A stretch of DNA of 64,000 nt. Source: Membranipora membranacea. Its lineage: Eukaryota > Bryozoa > Gymnolaemata > Cheilostomatida > Membraniporidae. The notes beneath the pieces were generated by a model, which saw only the letters and a list, made by a program, of their open reading frames with translations, did no database searches and was not told the origin of the DNA. Shown in pieces: positions 60,691-64,000 of the stretch (positions are counted from its first letter, which is position 1; every line of letters begins with the position of its first letter). The translations under genes and the position numbers were made by a program. The DNA is taken from positions 13,626,062-13,690,061 of the forward strand of contig OU612074.1 in NCBI GenBank assembly GCA_914767715.1. Reading direction: 5' to 3'.

Positions 60691-62695
60691 GATGTATCAC
60701 ACTCTCAGTACAAGGACTCCGGGCAACTTGCGTCACTCTTTAGGGGCAGCCCACCCTCTGTTTTGTCATAAACAGGGCAACCCTCTGTTTTGTGATGTCA
60801 CGTGGCTACTTTTTTGTAGCCACGTGACAAGGCTATGATATAGGTGTTAGCACCAAACTATTAGCTTGAATGTCCCAGCAAGTTTATGTGGAGAGGCGAG
60901 CGGAAAATCGCTGCCGGTAAACAACCATCACATTAACCTAACTAATGCTCTATTCCGTTTAACATAACCATCTGTAGCTAAGTTTATATGACTAGTATAC
61001 GTATATCCGAGGCGTTTGGCTTCCTTTGCGGTTGACCTCCTCATTCAGAAACAGACATCGGGACCCTGTAGTCTTGTACTGATCAACGCCAGCGAAGAAA
61101 ACGTGTATGCCCTTCAAAGCATCCTGAAGAGGTCTTTGACTGATTTCTACGACCTATATAATAACAGCAATCTGATTTGACCAGGTACAGCTTCTACAGC
61201 TAGGTCAGATATACTTTTCTCATAACTGAAACATGAAATCAATACTGAGAAGTCATTTTATTGAGATAGCAAAAGTGTCACCCCGAAAATGATAAATAAT
61301 AGGTTTTCTCGACTATGAAAACATCTTCAATTCTTGGCGGATCTCGGTTGCGTAAGGAAGGACACCCGACTTCAAATGCTCCTGTGACACATTAGGATAC
61401 AGTCCGTAGACCCATACTGATTCCGGAAAAAAAAATTTAACATCAAGGTTTCTCACACGGTATCACAATGTATCGAGACTATAAATGGGCATGCGTTTTT
61501 TTCCCCGATTATGAAAACAACCAAATTACCATACTGTGGAACCGGCAGCCGGATACATTTTATCTTCCCTGAACTTCGACACCACCAAAGCGCAGTATCA
61601 GCAAATGAGCGCAGGTCATGGAGACTCAAGTTAAGAAATCATACGATCCACACTAAAAACTGCAATCAAATCCCTCTCGGCCTATTGGGTAATATCTAAA
61701 TTGTCTTTGTTTTCCCTCTTTTGGCAGCTTGCGTCCTTTATGGCCTCTCGTCTAGGATGCGTTCTAGTTTCTAGGATGTATCACACTCTAAGTATGAGGA
61801 TTTCGGGCAACTTGCATCCCTCTTTAGGGGCAGCCCAACCTCTGTTTTGTCATAAACAGGGCAATCAAATCCGATTATATTTGCTTGACCTTGTATTTTT
61901 AATAAAAAGGAACTTTATTTGCTTGACCTTCGAGACAACCGGATTGCAGAACTAGATGTAGGGAAAATGCCAAGTAACCCAATTTTTAAACCACAAACAT
62001 GATTATATCCTGGTTTTTGATGAAGGAGGTGCGGAGATAAATGAAGGACCAAGGCAGTCAGAATACAATCAAAATTCCGGCCTCTTGTGAGATGGCTATA
62101 TTTATATATAATTGACTAGAAGCTTGGAGCAGGGTATAACTGTGATCAAGTGAGGTTGAGTAACATATGCTAGCCAAAATTTTCACTATTTCAAACCTGT
62201 GCGAAATGATGAACTTTCCTCCTGCGAATCAAATACAAAAATCCACTTTCACAGTAAGGAAAATAGATGGCTTTATGTTAAAATGAACTTTGCATAATCT
62301 GCTGTGCTTAAAAGTATAATTCCAAAATATGATTAATGGTAGAGATGTTTGCGCAATATTAAAATCTTGAATGTCCTTAGTGTTAGGTTAGGGGAAAACG
62401 CAGCATGCAAATGACCTACACATATATCATTGGATTCTTTAGTTAATATAATCGTATGTAGCCAAGTTCATATAACTACTATCAGTAGTAGCCGAGGTGC
62501 GACGACGTTTGACCGCTATGCTCAACTTTTCTTTATTGAAAGAACCCACACACTTTCCTTCTACTGGTTTTGCTTAAACTCAGCTTCTGAAGAGGTCGTT
62601 GACTGACTTGTATGACCTATATCAATACTTTGATCTGATTGGATAAAGTACTACAACTAGGTCAGTTAGGTCAATGTCTCTCAAACCTTGAAAAA
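60690..62695. repeat. Degenerate tandem duplication
   Basis: GATGTATCACACTCT, GGGCAACTTGC and CTTTAGGGGCAGCCCA-type blocks at 60,690-60,782 recur at 61,775-61,865. A following block (GTAGCTAAGTTTATATGACT, AAGAGGTC.TTGACTGA, ATCTGATT) at 60,972-61,200 recurs at 62,455-62,660. The offset grows from about 1.08 to 1.49 kb, so the second copy has gained roughly 0.4 kb. A palindrome GTCACGTGGCTAC/GTAGCCACGTGAC lies at 60,797-60,829. Confidence 0.75.
60993..61180 (+). CDS. Unassigned terminal-exon-like ORF
   Basis: An open stretch of about 62 codons ends in TGA at 61,178-61,180 and encodes RLASFAVDLLIQKQTSGPCS, LVLINASEENVYALQSILKR and SLTDFYDLYNNSNLI. Balanced composition and amphipathic helices look protein-like. 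A diverged second copy near 62,500-62,645 keeps LLKRSLTDLYDLY but is frame-broken upstream, consistent with duplication and decay. The upstream exons are not found and I do not recognise the family. It may be the last exon of a gene outside my reach, or itself a gene relic. Confidence 0.35.
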
Positions 62696-62939
62696 ATACA
62701 TTTTTCTAAATAAATCAGATGATTCACAATTTGTAAACTCATATTACTTGGAGAGCAAACAAGCGGCTATAAAGAGATTAGCTACTACACAAACAACCCT
62801 AAAGATGTAAACTACCCTAGAGGCGTAAAAGTTAGCTGGAATTGAGCTAAGATAATCTATTTGGCGACTTTATATTAGGTAGCAACCATTGCCATCATTT
62901 AATGTCAGTGAGAAATGGAAATTTAATCCTCCTGCAAAA

Positions 62940-64000
62940 ATCTTACTGCTCTATGTTCTAGTTTCATTGTCTTTGACATTTGAAGGGTACACGTTACAAA
63001 CGAGCTGAAATGATTGACCAATCTATAATAAACATTGTAGACAAACACGCGCCAGAAAAAACTATGCGAGTACGCAACAAGAAAAACCAATAGATCACTT
63101 CAGATGTACTGCGCCTGATTTCACTCAAAAACAAATTTTACAAGGAAGTATATAAAGCGTCTAAAGCCCCAACTGATGGCCAAGTCCAACATTACAGGAA
63201 ATTCAGAAACTATGTTACCAACCAAATTCGTACCGCTAAGAAACACTACATTAGCAAATCATGATCAGCAACCGACAAAAGTTTTTATTCCTGCTTAAAA
63301 TCCATAACCAAGAAACAGAAATCCCATACATCTATAGAGTGCCTGGAATACAAAAGTGCGGAACATACGGATGAAAAAGATATTGCCTGCGCCTTAAATG
63401 ATTTCTTCATGAACGTTGCTGGGCACTCTGAATTCAATCCGGCAAGTTTCCCGCATTTTCCTACAGAAACAAATTCTTTCAAATTCTCTTTCAGTCCAAT
63501 CGCTAGTAAAACAATTACTTTGCTCATAAATTCACTCAACTCAGACAAGCCGGTGGTCTAAGTGGCATACCAGCAATGATTTATAAAATAATAGTTGACC
63601 TTATTGCATACCCACTATCCATTCTGGTCAATGAATGCTATCAAAAATCAATTTTCCCTGACTGTTTTAAATCTGCCCTTGTCACGCCAATTCATAAAAA
63701 GGGTAAAAAATGTGACCCACTCAAATTATCGACCAATATCCTCGCTTCTAATTCTGTCAAAGATATTTGAACTTGACATGAAAAATCAGATGATGTCTTA
63801 CATAGAGAAACACAACCTATTTTCAGACCAACAATTCGGATTTTGTCAGAATCATTCAACCGAGCAAATGTTGCTATCTGTGCTGCAACAATGGAAAATT
63901 AAACTTGACCAATCCACTCCATGTTACACTGGAGCCTTATCCCTAGATGTCCGAAAAGCATTTGATACAATCAATCACAAACTTCTTCTATACATATTGG
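62940..64000 (+). mobile_element. LINE polymerase remnant, cut by the window edge
   Basis: From 63,000 the linker between endonuclease and polymerase is readable (IINIVDKHAPEK, FYKEVYKASKAPTD, YRKFRNYVTNQIRTAKK, FYSCLKSITKK, CALNDFF). The polymerase follows with SGIPAMIYK, FPDCFKSALVTPIHKKGK, FSDQQFGFCQNHSTEQML and LDVRKAFDTINHKLL. At least two in-frame stops (after KKN at about 63,090 and at about 63,262) and frameshifts (about 63,560 and 63,735) make it dead. The style is that of CR1/L2/RTEX-type LINEs. The catalytic box would lie beyond 64,000. Confidence 0.85.

Overview
The window looks like nuclear DNA of an invertebrate animal, probably a bilaterian. The evidence is compact exons with GT-AG introns, a nuclear receptor whose DNA-binding domain resembles the EcR/FXR/LXR-type NR1 group, an IFITM/dispanin gene, SURF1, a SLC35A4-type transporter, and a mixed load of gypsy, CR1/L2-like LINE, hAT, MITE and tRNA-derived SINE sequence. 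No species can be named from sequence alone. Most of the window is AT-rich, repeat-laden intergenic or intronic DNA. About six host genes can be supported, and five of them can be assembled exon by exon with consistent splice phases.

Layout. 0-7.2 kb: satellite-like tandem repeats, then a decayed minus-strand Ty3/gypsy pol. 7.2-9.9 kb: a decayed 3' two-thirds of a 28S rRNA gene, split by an 894-bp hAT-type element with a perfect 8-bp target duplication. 10.5-11.7 kb: a 5'-truncated LINE whose 3' tail is an uninterrupted 650-bp (ATCT)n array. 13.2-14.6 kb: a three-exon dispanin gene (minus). 16.1-23.7 kb: a seven-exon SLC35A4-like nucleotide-sugar transporter (minus). 25.6-29.4 kb: a six-exon SURF1 gene (plus), head to head with the transporter. 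31.0-33.8 kb: a secreted EndoU-family gene (minus) that has lost its catalytic residues. 37.3-39.1 kb: the last two exons of a single-pass membrane protein with a tyrosine-motif tail (minus). 45-48.3 kb: a large inverted repeat of a minisatellite/SINE composite around a LINE remnant. 51.1-59.6 kb: a seven-exon nuclear receptor (plus), with a repeat flanked by 225-bp direct repeats in its first coding intron. 60.7-62.7 kb: a degenerate tandem duplication carrying a small exon-like ORF. 63-64 kb: another LINE running off the edge.

The host genes are functionally unrelated: complex IV assembly in mitochondria, Golgi nucleotide-sugar transport, membrane/vesicle biology, a secreted EndoU-like protein, receptor signalling and transcription control. 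They look like ordinary neighbours, not an operon-like system. The most distinctive observations are the apparent EndoU pseudoenzyme, the rDNA pseudogene with its precise hAT insertion, a tiny palindromic element with a 9-bp target duplication, and a MITE family abutting two 5' splice sites of the same gene.
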